From Burkholderiales bacterium (lineage in GTDB: Bacteria > Pseudomonadota > Gammaproteobacteria > Burkholderiales > UBA11063), in NCBI GenBank assembly GCA_020697025.1, contig JAJFBO010000007.1:1-12889 (forward strand): a stretch of DNA of 12,889 nt. Reading direction: 5' to 3'. The notes under the pieces were generated by a model. The model did not search any database. It saw only the letters and a program-made list of their open reading frames with translations, and had not been told where the DNA came from. Shown piece after piece: positions 1 through 7,915 of the stretch (positions are counted from its first letter, which is position 1; every line of letters begins with the position of its first letter). A program made the translations under genes and the position numbers.

Positions 1-1
1 C

Positions 2-427
2 GGGCCTGGTACGCCAGATGCTGCAGGAATATCATTAGAGTTAGTTAAATATTTTTATTCCAGGATTCCAATTTTAGGAGTATGCCTTGGTCATCAAACT
101 ATTGCCAGGTCATTTGGGGCCCCTATTATCAGGGCAAAGCATCCCATGCATGGAATGTCATCCTGGGTGTCACATAATAATATGGGAATATTAAGCTCAA
201 TGCCAAACCCGTTACAGGTTGGGCGTTATCATTCATTAATTGTTAATGAAATTTTACCCGATAACGAGTTAATAGTCACAGCTTTAAGTTTGGAGGGCGA
301 GATAATGGCCATACAACATAAACATTACCCGGTATATGGGGTACAATTTCATCCCGAATCAATTTTAACTATTAATGGGTTAACAATCATACGCAATTTT
401 TTATCCCTTTCAATTAACCAAGCTTAA
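2..427 (+). CDS. Glutamine amidotransferase, TrpG/PabA type (5'-truncated by window edge)
   Basis: This is the glutaminase subunit of anthranilate synthase (TrpG) or aminodeoxychorismate synthase (PabA). It releases ammonia from glutamine for a chorismate-using partner (TrpE or PabB) in tryptophan or folate synthesis, in the cytoplasm. The frame is already open at base 2 and 141 residues are visible. The start is outside the window and about 45-50 N-terminal residues are missing. The oxyanion loop GPGTP is at the very edge. The nucleophile elbow GVCLGHQ follows, with the catalytic Cys codon at 83-85. Next come the TrpG/PabA-specific MHG and RYHSLIV stretches, and near the end GVQFHPES carries the catalytic His and Glu. 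All visible catalytic parts are intact. TrpG and PabA cannot be told apart from this fragment, and in some bacteria one protein serves both enzymes. The next gene starts 41 bp downstream on the same strand and may be cotranscribed. Confidence 0.93.
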   Translation, partial: GPGTPDAAGISLELVKYFYSRIPILGVCLGHQTIARSFGAPIIRAKHPMHGMSSWVSHNNMGILSSMPNPLQVGRYHSLIVNEILPDNELIVTALSLEGEIMAIQHKHYPVYGVQFHPESILTINGLTIIRNFLSLSINQA

Positions 428-468
428 ATGTCAGGTGCATAATTTTATTAAAAAGTTAAGGTATATTT

Positions 469-2085
469 ATGTTACGTTTATCGCAAATAAAACTTTCGCT
501 GGATCACACCCAAGATGACATAGTTAACGCAATTAAAAAATATCTGCAAATTAATGAAACAGATATGATTAACTATAGTGTATTTAAACGTAGCTATGAT
601 GCACGTAAATCAGCTATGCAGCTAGTTTATATTCTTGATATAAATTTAAAAGATGAAAGTAAAATACTGGCTAAATTTAAAAAGGATACCAATGTAAATA
701 TAGCTCCGGATATGCGCTATAAGCATGTAGCTAAAGCACCAGCTAATTTGAAAGAGCGGCCAATTATTATTGGCTTTGGGCCATGTGGATTATTTGCCGG
801 ATTAATTCTGGCACAGATGGGCTTTCGGCCCATTATTCTTGAACGGGGTAAAAAAGTTAGAGAACGTACAGCAGATACCTGGGATTTATGGCGAAAAAAT
901 AAATTGCATTCTGAATCGAATGTTCAATTTGGCGAGGGTGGGGCTGGAACCTTTTCTGATGGAAAATTATATAGTCAGGTACGGGATCCCAATTATTTAG
1001 GGCGTAAGGTTATTGAGGAGTTTGTCAAGGCCGGGGCACCTGAAGAAATAGTTTATATAAATAAGCCGCATATTGGCACCTTCCGCCTGGTTGGCATGAT
1101 TGAAAAAATGCGGGGGACTATTGAAACTTTAGGTGGTGAAATTCGTTTTGAACAAAAAGTTACTGATATCCTGATTACTAAAGTTAATGGTATTAGACAA
1201 ATTAGAGGTGTAATTGTAAATGATACGACAGAAATATTAAGTAATCATGTGGTTATGGCATTAGGACATAGTGCCCGTGATACTTTTAATATGTTGTATG
1301 AACGGCAGGTATTTATGGAAGCTAAACCCTTTTCAATTGGTTTTAGGGTAGAACATCCTCAATCTATAATCGATTGCGCCCAGTTTGGTAAAAATGCCGG
1401 ACATCCAATTTTGGGAGCAGCCGACTATAAGCTGGTTTATCATGCCAGTAATGGCAGAAGTGTTTATAGTTTTTGCATGTGTCCGGGTGGCACTGTAGTT
1501 GCGGCAGCATCAGAACCTAATCACCTGGTAACTAATGGTATGAGTCAATACTCAAGAAATGAACGTAACGCCAATTCAGCTATTGTTGTAGGTATTACGC
1601 CAGCTGATTTCCCGGACGAACATCCATTAGCTGGAATTAAGTTACAGCGGGATTTAGAAGCAAAAGCTTTTATTTTAGGAGGTTCTTGCTATTATGCGCC
1701 AGTACAATTAGTAGGTGACTATATAGCGGGTATTGTTTCAGACAAATTAGGCAGTGTAAAACCGTCCTATAAACCTGGTATTACCTTATGTGATATGTCA
1801 GATTTATTGCCAGAATATGCTACTATTGCAATTCGTGAAGCATTAACAGCATTTAATAAGCAAATAGCAGGATTTTCTATGTTAGATGCAACATTAACCG
1901 GGGTTGAAACCCGAACATCTTCACCACTTAAGATTACACGAAATAATGAATACCAGAGTTTAAATACTCAGGGATTATTTCCAGCTGGTGAAGGTGCAGG
2001 CTATGCAGGGGGTATATTATCCGCAGGAATTGATGGAATTAAAGTAGCCCAGGCAGTCGCACTAAGCATGGGAGGCAATTCCTAA
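469..2085 (+). CDS. FAD-dependent dehydrogenase, COG2509 type (function unassigned)
   Basis: A 538-residue protein of the conserved but poorly characterised COG2509 flavoprotein group, with the usual family length. An N-terminal domain of about 90 residues has the family pattern (IKLSLDH near 8-14, VFKRSYDARK near 38-47). A Rossmann FAD-binding fold follows, with PIIIGFGPCGLFAG at 98-111 (glycines 102, 104, 107) and an acidic Glu125 at the end of strand 2 (ILERG) for the ribose. QFGEGGAGTFSDGKL near 153-167 is another conserved family segment. The C-terminus has GEGAGYAGGILSAGIDG, a typical second FAD contact of glutathione-reductase-like folds. There is no signal peptide, so it is probably cytoplasmic. 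Substrate and electron partner are unknown, and I assign no pathway. A TAAGG at 457-461 sits 7 nt before the ATG. It may share a transcript with the amidotransferase upstream; nothing else explains that pairing. Confidence 0.9.
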   Translation: MLRLSQIKLSLDHTQDDIVNAIKKYLQINETDMINYSVFKRSYDARKSAMQLVYILDINLKDESKILAKFKKDTNVNIAPDMRYKHVAKAPANLKERPIIIGFGPCGLFAGLILAQMGFRPIILERGKKVRERTADTWDLWRKNKLHSESNVQFGEGGAGTFSDGKLYSQVRDPNYLGRKVIEEFVKAGAPEEIVYINKPHIGTFRLVGMIEKMRGTIETLGGEIRFEQKVTDILITKVNGIRQIRGVIVNDTTEILSNHVVMALGHSARDTFNMLYERQVFMEAKPFSIGFRVEHPQSIIDCAQFGKNAGHPILGAADYKLVYHASNGRSVYSFCMCPGGTVVAAASEPNHLVTNGMSQYSRNERNANSAIVVGITPADFPDEHPLAGIKLQRDLEAKAFILGGSCYYAPVQLVGDYIAGIVSDKLGSVKPSYKPGITLCDMSDLLPEYATIAIREALTAFNKQIAGFSMLDATLTGVETRTSSPLKITRNNEYQSLNTQGLFPAGEGAGYAGGILSAGIDGIKVAQAVALSMGGNS

Positions 2086-2280
2086 ATTCTTAAGAAAATT
2101 AATACCTTCATATTATACAAAAATATGAGTAGACTATTCACGCAAGGTTTTATCATTTAAAACTAAAATTCATCAATAATATTTACCAGAAGATGTTTCG
2201 GTTGATTAGTCATTTATTATAACACCACATTTGGCAGGTAAATAAATTTTACATACTGTCACCGCTGGCCTTAATCGCTA
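2086..2280. other. Convergent intergenic gap without a clear terminator
   Basis: These 195 bp lie between two genes that run towards each other, so transcription must end here from both sides. I see no GC-rich hairpin followed by a T-run on either strand. The best hairpin is a weak, AT-only 7-bp stem at 2108-2128. No tRNA-like fold, credible small ORF or repeat is visible. Termination may be Rho-dependent. Confidence 0.5.
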
Positions 2281-4302
2281 TTACTTAATTTTTAACCATA
2301 CTGTTTGGTAAGGATATAATATTAAGCTACTACCTTTTCCTACATTTTTAAGAAGAATATTTTTATTACTACGTAAATCAAGATACCCTGAATTAATACC
2401 AGCCAGAGGAAAATCAAGCGTTGGATTAAGCTTGGAATCACTTAAATTATTAATTACTAATACTATGCTATCAGGCAAGGTACGCAAATATGCAAAAATT
2501 TGAGATGAATTACTGGTGATCCTTTTGATATCTCCTTGCTCCAAAGCATGAGTCGCTTTACGTAATATTATATCATGCTGGACGCTGGTATAAATTTTGC
2601 CGCTATAAGATTGCGGATTTTTTATGGCTGTCTGAAAGCTCCCATAACTAATTGGGCCGCGATTAATATCCCGGCTATCAAAGTGTGATTTTTCTGATGA
2701 TTTATCTTTTAAAGATGAGTTTTTTTTACGTGACAGTTCTTTGGCTTTTGCATATCTCCAATTATTAAGAGCTCCAATTTCATCTCCGTAATAAATAATT
2801 GGAACATCTGGCAAAGACATTAATATAGCAAAAGCCTGATTTATACGCCGGGTGTCCTTATCCAGGAAGTTAGCCATACGCCCACTAACTCCTAGCCCCT
2901 CACGAAATGGCGCTCCCTTTTTTACTAATGCAGCATACAAGATTTTACGCATTTCCGGAGTTGCATTTTCAAGGCTTAATTCATCGTGTATACGTAAAAA
3001 GTTAGTCCAGGTATTAGTTTTAGGAATTACTGGAATAGAGTTATAAATATCCCAGAAATATTTATTATTACCAAGTAACATACTTGCCCATAATGAATGC
3101 ATTAACAGAAAATTATAAGCAATTTGTACTTCGTCAGTACGGTTGATCCCAATTGATTTATTTAAGTCAGTGTATGTATAACTTTCTTGTTTACCAAAGT
3201 ATAATAGTATATCTTCAGGTGACTGTCCAGCCTCAGCCTGTAAAACACTTTTAGGGCAACTGGTTTGAAGAAATGAACTTAACAAATTAACAAGAGCATG
3301 AGTTTTAGGAGAATTTTCTCCTGTAGCCCCATCATCTTTGATTAAGAAAGGTATAGCATCTAAACGAAATATGTCAATACCTTGGTTACACCAAAATCCA
3401 ACCACTTCAAGCATTTTATATAATAATTGTGGGTTTTTCCAATTCAGGTCAATCTGAAATGGATAAAAAGTGTGGTAAAAATAATAATCTTTGCCGGCAA
3501 TAACTTCATGACGATAGTGATCTGGTGTTTGTTCAGGAAATATTAATCGTCTTGACGAAACGGAACCATCTTTATTAGTATAATCAACGACAACTCCACG
3601 TACCGCATCGTAATATTTAGATGACTTTGGAAGGTAATCTTTGTAAACAAAATAATTTAGCTTTTCTTTATCACCTTTTATGGCTTGTTGGAACCACCTA
3701 TTTTGATCTGATAAATGATTTAGTACCAAATCGCCAGTAACTGTAATTCCATTCTTATGCAGCATATCGGTAAACCTTTTAAAGTCCGGCACGCTGCCTA
3801 AATCAGGACGTGTAGCCATAGGATCTTTTACATCAAATCCGCTGTCTTTCATAGGAGAATCAAGATATGGCAAAATATAAACATTAGTTACACCTAAATT
3901 TTTTAAATAAGGAACCATTTTAATTAAAGATTTAAAATTATTAGTTTTCTTGCCGTCAGTGCCAAAGTTCTCAGCATAAAACATATATGTTATGCCTTTT
4001 TTATACCATATTGGTGAATCAGTTACATCTTTTTTACGAAAAGACCTGGGGCGATTTGCTTTAGTGGTAGAAATAACCTTGCTAACTTGGGCAAATATCT
4101 CACCTGCATTTTGCGGGCCATAAACCTGTATGATATCAGATTCAATACGTGCTCTTAGTAATGGCGGAATATCAAGAGGAATAACTTTGGTTTGATTGGC
4201 AGCATCTGACCTTGTAGCCGATGGAACATTATTTATCGCAAATGAACTTGTAAGCATACTATAAAGCGCAATAATATATAAAGGTCTAAGTCTTTTATTC
4301 AT
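2281..4302 (-). CDS. Exported GH13 alpha-glucan enzyme, trehalose-synthase-like
   Basis: A 673-residue glycoside hydrolase family 13 enzyme that hydrolyses or transfers alpha-glucosyl units. The N-terminus is a signal peptide: basic MNKRLRP, a hydrophobic stretch to about residue 19, and a likely SPase I site after SFA at 20-22. It is therefore probably periplasmic or secreted. The four GH13 regions are present: DLVLNH at 191-196; FRLDA at 312-316 with nucleophile Asp315; LQAEAG at 354-359 with acid/base Glu357; RIHDE at 437-441 with transition-state Asp440. The segments SDQNRWFQ (198-205), YPFQIDLNW and FLRIHDELSLE resemble trehalose synthases (TreS) more than classical amylases. A Lys/Ser-rich stretch near 515-540 replaces the usual loop after YYGDEIG, and a C-terminal beta domain follows. 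GAGG precedes the ATG by about 9 nt. Alternatives are an alpha-glucosidase, alpha-amylase or sucrose-active enzyme. The family is certain; the substrate is not. Confidence 0.9.
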   Translation of the reverse strand: MNKRLRPLYIIALYSMLTSSFAINNVPSATRSDAANQTKVIPLDIPPLLRARIESDIIQVYGPQNAGEIFAQVSKVISTTKANRPRSFRKKDVTDSPIWYKKGITYMFYAENFGTDGKKTNNFKSLIKMVPYLKNLGVTNVYILPYLDSPMKDSGFDVKDPMATRPDLGSVPDFKRFTDMLHKNGITVTGDLVLNHLSDQNRWFQQAIKGDKEKLNYFVYKDYLPKSSKYYDAVRGVVVDYTNKDGSVSSRRLIFPEQTPDHYRHEVIAGKDYYFYHTFYPFQIDLNWKNPQLLYKMLEVVGFWCNQGIDIFRLDAIPFLIKDDGATGENSPKTHALVNLLSSFLQTSCPKSVLQAEAGQSPEDILLYFGKQESYTYTDLNKSIGINRTDEVQIAYNFLLMHSLWASMLLGNNKYFWDIYNSIPVIPKTNTWTNFLRIHDELSLENATPEMRKILYAALVKKGAPFREGLGVSGRMANFLDKDTRRINQAFAILMSLPDVPIIYYGDEIGALNNWRYAKAKELSRKKNSSLKDKSSEKSHFDSRDINRGPISYGSFQTAIKNPQSYSGKIYTSVQHDIILRKATHALEQGDIKRITSNSSQIFAYLRTLPDSIVLVINNLSDSKLNPTLDFPLAGINSGYLDLRSNKNILLKNVGKGSSLILYPYQTVWLKIK

Positions 4303-4359
4303 ATTGGTTAATCCTCAAATTATTATTTTACCTTTGCAGCTTTTAAATAGTTGAAATTG

Positions 4360-4377
4360 GCATTAACGTTAAAATGC
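4360..4377. promoter_or_regulatory. Possible LacI-family-like operator upstream of the GH13 gene
   Basis: The 10-bp perfect palindrome TTAACGTTAA at 4363-4372 is centred on CG. It lies inside a longer imperfect inverted repeat whose arms are GCATT (4360-4364) and AATGC (4373-4377). It sits 58 bp upstream of the GH13 start codon. LacI/GalR-family regulators of sugar genes bind palindromes with a central CG, often with an AACGTT core. The reading as an operator is inference; no regulator gene is in the window. The surrounding 145-bp gap shows no convincing sigma70 promoter and no ispB terminator. Confidence 0.3.
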
Positions 4378-4447
4378 TTTTATACTACAACGCATATACT
4401 ATCCATATTCATTATCTTGAATTTGCATATATTAAATATAAGTCAAG

Positions 4448-5407
4448 CTAACTAATACGGCTAATGGATAAATCTGCTAAATCTAGCATAGCATTTTTAT
4501 ATTCGGAACCAGGAAATATTGTCAATGCTGCTTTAGCATTTGATGCAAAATTCCCAGCAATTTGTTTGCAATAAAAAAGAGCCCCCGAATCATTAATTAG
4601 TTCAATAATTTTTTCAATATTAGCCGGTCTGGGATTTTCAATTGCATCTTTTATTAATTCAGAGTTTTGACTTTGTTTTAGTAAGTAAATAAGAGGCAAT
4701 GTAACTTTGCCCTCTAATAAGTCATCACCGACATTTTTACCCATTGCATCTCTACTGCCAGCATAGTCCAAAATATCATCAACTACCTGAAAAGCATTGC
4801 CTAAATTAATTGCATAATCACTTAGGGCATTTTCAATTTCAGGAGTTGCATTTGCAACTATTGCGGCAACTCTGGCGCTGGCTTCAAATAATGTAGCGGT
4901 TTTATGCTGTATAACTTCAAAATATTCTGCTTCTGTCAAATCAGATTTGCCAATATTTAGCAGCTGTAAAACTTCACCTTCAGAGATCTTATTCGTACTA
5001 TCTGCCATAACTTTTAATAGACGCAGGCTATTGGACTGAACCATTATCTGGAATGCCCGGGTATAAATAAAATCACCAACTAGAACGCTTGCAGCATTAC
5101 CAAAGACGGCATTTGCGGTTTCTCGTCCTCGTCTAAGTCCAGACTCATCAACTATATCATCATGTAACAATGTAGCTGTATGAATATATTCAATCATGGC
5201 TGACATTTTATGTAATAAATTTCCGGTTTTATACCCGGCAATACGTCCACATAATAAGCATAGAATTGGTCGGATACGTTTGCCCCCGCCAGCAATAATA
5301 TATTCACTAATTTGTCTGATTAACAGTATATTAGAACCAAGATCCTGCCTGATTACTTTATCTAATTCAACCAGATCATCATACAGGAATTTTTGAATTT
5401 TATCCAT
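4448..5407 (-). CDS. ispB: Octaprenyl (polyprenyl) diphosphate synthase
   Basis: A 319-residue trans-polyprenyl diphosphate synthase. It adds isopentenyl diphosphate units to farnesyl diphosphate to make the long side chain of ubiquinone or menaquinone. GGGKRIRP at 40-47 binds diphosphate. The first Asp-rich motif is DDIVD at 83-87 and the second is DDILD at 210-214. The block HTATLLHDDIVDE followed by NAASVLVGDFIYTRAFQ closely matches E. coli IspB. The residues before the first Asp motif are small (Thr77, Ala78) rather than bulky, as expected for long products; exact chain length (C40 or other) cannot be read. The start is 7 bp after the stop of the ABC transporter gene, with no good Shine-Dalgarno of its own, so translational coupling is likely. 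In many proteobacteria ispB lies beside rplU-rpmA; here it does not. Confidence 0.93.
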   Translation of the reverse strand: MDKIQKFLYDDLVELDKVIRQDLGSNILLIRQISEYIIAGGGKRIRPILCLLCGRIAGYKTGNLLHKMSAMIEYIHTATLLHDDIVDESGLRRGRETANAVFGNAASVLVGDFIYTRAFQIMVQSNSLRLLKVMADSTNKISEGEVLQLLNIGKSDLTEAEYFEVIQHKTATLFEASARVAAIVANATPEIENALSDYAINLGNAFQVVDDILDYAGSRDAMGKNVGDDLLEGKVTLPLIYLLKQSQNSELIKDAIENPRPANIEKIIELINDSGALFYCKQIAGNFASNAKAALTIFPGSEYKNAMLDLADLSISRIS

Positions 5408-5414
5408 TTTGTTT

Positions 5415-7136
5415 TTATGCTATTAATTTATTAAAATCAAGTGTATGATTATGCCACTTAGCGATAGTGCTTCTATGTCCAACGCTTACAATTACACTTT
5501 GCGGTAATTCAGATTTAATCAGGCTATACATAAGCTCTTCAGTTTCTTCATCAAGTGCAGAGGTCGCTTCATCAAGATAGATTATATCAGGTTTATTAAT
5601 CAAAATCCTACAAAATGCAATTTTTTGTTGTTCGCCAATTGATAATATATCAGACCAGCTAGCTAAATCATTTAGCCGATTATTTAAATTTCCCAGGCTG
5701 CATTTAACTAATAGTCCATTAATTTTAGCATCATTTGGTAAACTTTGGGTTTGTGGATAGCAAATAGCATTTTTTAAGGTATCAATTGGTAAATATGGCT
5801 TTTGTGTAATAAAAATTGAATGCAAATTATTTTTTTGATAAATATTCCCGTTGGCAAATGGCCATAAGCTGGCAATGGTTCTAAGCAAGGTCGTTTTGCC
5901 GCTTCCCGAACGCCCCTTTATTAATAAACAATCACCACTATTTAAGTCAAAACTAATATTTTTAGCAAGTGGATTACCATTTGGAAGCTTTATACCTACT
6001 TTATCAAGCCTTAGATAACTATTATTAGTTTGTATATTTAAGCCATCTAGTTTTTCGGCATTTTCAATCGTAAGCAGAAAACCATATAACCGATCCATTG
6101 TTGCCCGCCACCCTGATAGTGAACTATAAGCATTAATAAAATAAGATAATGCACCTTGCACATGACCAAAAGCATTGGCTATTTGCATTAAATCACCAAG
6201 TTGGATAACTTTAGCAAAATAACGAGGAGCAGCAACCAGAATTGGAAAAATGTTGGCTACACGACCATACCCTATACCAAAAATATCTATTTTTAATTGA
6301 CGATAAATAATAGAAACGAAGTTATTAACTACATTGGTAAAGCGGTTAGTTAATATAATTTTTTCTTGTGTTTCACCATTATAAAAAGCAATATTTTCAC
6401 TATGTTCACGTATACGCATTAATCCAAAACGAAAGTCTGCTTCATAAGCTTGCTGCTGATAATCTAATTTAATTAATGGTCGACCAATTTTAAAGGTTAT
6501 ATAAGTACCAATGAGTGCATACAAAATTGCCACCCATAGCATATAACCTGGAATGACAATGTGGTAGTAGCTCAACATAAATTTTAATGAGCCAGATAAA
6601 GTCCAAAGAATCACCGAAAATGAACATAATGTCACAATAGCATTAATTAAACCAAGTGATAATTCCATGACTAAAACAATAAAGCTGTTTATATCATCAC
6701 TAATACGTTGATCTGGGTTATCACTAACTTGAGATAGAAACTTAGTTTTATAATATGCTTTACTTTGAAACCATTTGTCTAGATAATAAGCTGTTAGCCA
6801 CCTTCTCCAGCGTATTTCAAGAATTTTTCTGAAATAATAGGCTAATACAGCGCAGGTAATTGAAAAAATAGCAATAAAACAAAATTTTATGATCAGTTGA
6901 TAAAATTTAACTTTATCAAAATTTTGTAAGGTATTATAAAAAGCATTATTCCATTTATTAAATACCACACTTGTGGCTACCATCAGCAGATTAAAGATAA
7001 TTACAACAGTAATTAAAGCAGTTGCTTTGTATTTATCTGGGCCAGTCCAGTACGGCCTGGCTAAAAACCAAGCATCTTTTATCCAAATAAGCGGACTGCG
7101 GTTAGAAGTTGATTGACGCTTTGCTTTTTTATCCAT
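5415..7136 (-). CDS. ABC transporter, fused membrane and ATPase domains, SbmA/YddA (ABC_membrane_2) type
   Basis: A 573-residue half-transporter of the COG4178 group, which includes E. coli YddA and mycobacterial Rv1819c and is related to the BacA/SbmA membrane domain. Residues 1-360 form the membrane domain, with hydrophobic helices near 40-59, 83-101, 155-179, 196-215 and 287-303. The ATPase follows: Walker A GRSGSGKT at 408-415, signature LSIGEQQ at 498-504, Walker B IIYLDEA at 518-524 and the switch His at 554. All catalytic residues are present, so it should hydrolyse ATP, probably as a homodimer in the inner membrane. Family members import or export peptides, cobalamin or related compounds; the substrate here cannot be read. 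No periplasmic binding protein or outer-membrane partner gene is nearby. It lies 37 bp after rsmE and 7 bp before ispB in the minus-strand block. Only a weak GGGA precedes the ATG. Confidence 0.88.
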   Translation of the reverse strand: MDKKAKRQSTSNRSPLIWIKDAWFLARPYWTGPDKYKATALITVVIIFNLLMVATSVVFNKWNNAFYNTLQNFDKVKFYQLIIKFCFIAIFSITCAVLAYYFRKILEIRWRRWLTAYYLDKWFQSKAYYKTKFLSQVSDNPDQRISDDINSFIVLVMELSLGLINAIVTLCSFSVILWTLSGSLKFMLSYYHIVIPGYMLWVAILYALIGTYITFKIGRPLIKLDYQQQAYEADFRFGLMRIREHSENIAFYNGETQEKIILTNRFTNVVNNFVSIIYRQLKIDIFGIGYGRVANIFPILVAAPRYFAKVIQLGDLMQIANAFGHVQGALSYFINAYSSLSGWRATMDRLYGFLLTIENAEKLDGLNIQTNNSYLRLDKVGIKLPNGNPLAKNISFDLNSGDCLLIKGRSGSGKTTLLRTIASLWPFANGNIYQKNNLHSIFITQKPYLPIDTLKNAICYPQTQSLPNDAKINGLLVKCSLGNLNNRLNDLASWSDILSIGEQQKIAFCRILINKPDIIYLDEATSALDEETEELMYSLIKSELPQSVIVSVGHRSTIAKWHNHTLDFNKLIA

Positions 7137-7173
7137 ACTGTAACTTTCCCTATTTTAAATATCTGGTTCTGTT

Positions 7174-7914
7174 TTAGCATTTCCATGCTCCCAAATATAA
7201 ATTTATTGCACATATTCCTGCAATTGCTGCAGTTTCTGCACGCATAATTAAATTACCTAATTGCAATGACTGATAGTTGTGCGCTGCTGCATCTTTAACC
7301 TCGTCGTCAGTAAATCCACCCTCAGGGCCAACTAATAAAATAGCTTTATTAATATTATTACCATGGTTATCTTTCTGAAAATTAATACTATTTGCAGCAT
7401 GAGAAGGCACATTCATAATAACTTTTAAATCATATTCCATATTGTCATATAATAGATTAAGTGGTATAGGTAGGTCAATCGTTGGAAGCAAATTTTGTCC
7501 ACATTGTTCGCAGCTGCTTATAATAATATTTTGCCAGTGAGCAAGTTTATTGGCACATCTTTCTTCTATTAAACGGCCGGAATATTCACTATATACGGGA
7601 ATTATATGTCTAACACCAAGCTCAACTGCTTTGCCAATAATTAAGTCCATTTTATCATTAGCAACTACAGCAATAGCCAGGCTGATTACAATTTTTGGCA
7701 CGGGTATGACTGGATTTTCCCTGTTGATTTTAAGTGCCGCATTACGTCTTTCCAGATTTAAAACCTCACTTTGATAAGATCGATTTTTCCCATCAAAAAA
7801 TTCGACAAGCTCACCTGTACGCACTCTAAGAGCATGCATATGTCTGACTATCTCGGCAGGGGGATTAACAATCTCATCAGGTTTTAGCGCTGCATTTAAG
7901 TAAAATCGTTTCAC
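7174..7914 (-). CDS. rsmE: 16S rRNA (uracil-1498-N3)-methyltransferase
   Basis: A 246-residue SPOUT-class (trefoil-knot) methyltransferase that makes m3U1498 in 16S rRNA of the 30S subunit with S-adenosylmethionine. An N-terminal PUA-like domain occupies about residues 1-70. The catalytic domain shows KMDLIIGKAVELGV at 88-101, SSCEQCGQ at 133-140, the SAM-binding knot motif VGPEGGFTDDE at 195-205, and LGNLIMRAETAA at 219-230. Family members usually have an L-R-x-E-T-A ending, here MRAETAA. Length is typical. The start codon is GTG (7912-7914), one base after the plsC stop TAG, and no strong Shine-Dalgarno is visible, so translation is probably coupled to plsC. Confidence 0.94.
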   Translation of the reverse strand: MKRFYLNAALKPDEIVNPPAEIVRHMHALRVRTGELVEFFDGKNRSYQSEVLNLERRNAALKINRENPVIPVPKIVISLAIAVVANDKMDLIIGKAVELGVRHIIPVYSEYSGRLIEERCANKLAHWQNIIISSCEQCGQNLLPTIDLPIPLNLLYDNMEYDLKVIMNVPSHAANSINFQKDNHGNNINKAILLVGPEGGFTDDEVKDAAAHNYQSLQLGNLIMRAETAAIAGICAINLYLGAWKC

Positions 7915-7915
7915 G

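Noticed and set aside
2..427. Small subunit of carbamoyl-phosphate synthase (CarA) instead of TrpG/PabA
   Set aside because: The loop reads GPGTP rather than GPGDP, and the MHG and RYHSLIV segments are typical of TrpG/PabA.
2108..2128. Hairpin TCATATT/AATATGA in the convergent gap as a terminator
   Set aside because: A 7-bp AT-rich stem with only one G-C pair and no T-run after it on either strand; too weak to call.
2852..3046. Open frame antisense within the GH13 gene (similar ones lie inside ispB, rsmE, gmhB, glyS and hemE)
   Set aside because: They are opposite-strand shadows of well-supported genes, with no recognisable domain or ribosome site.
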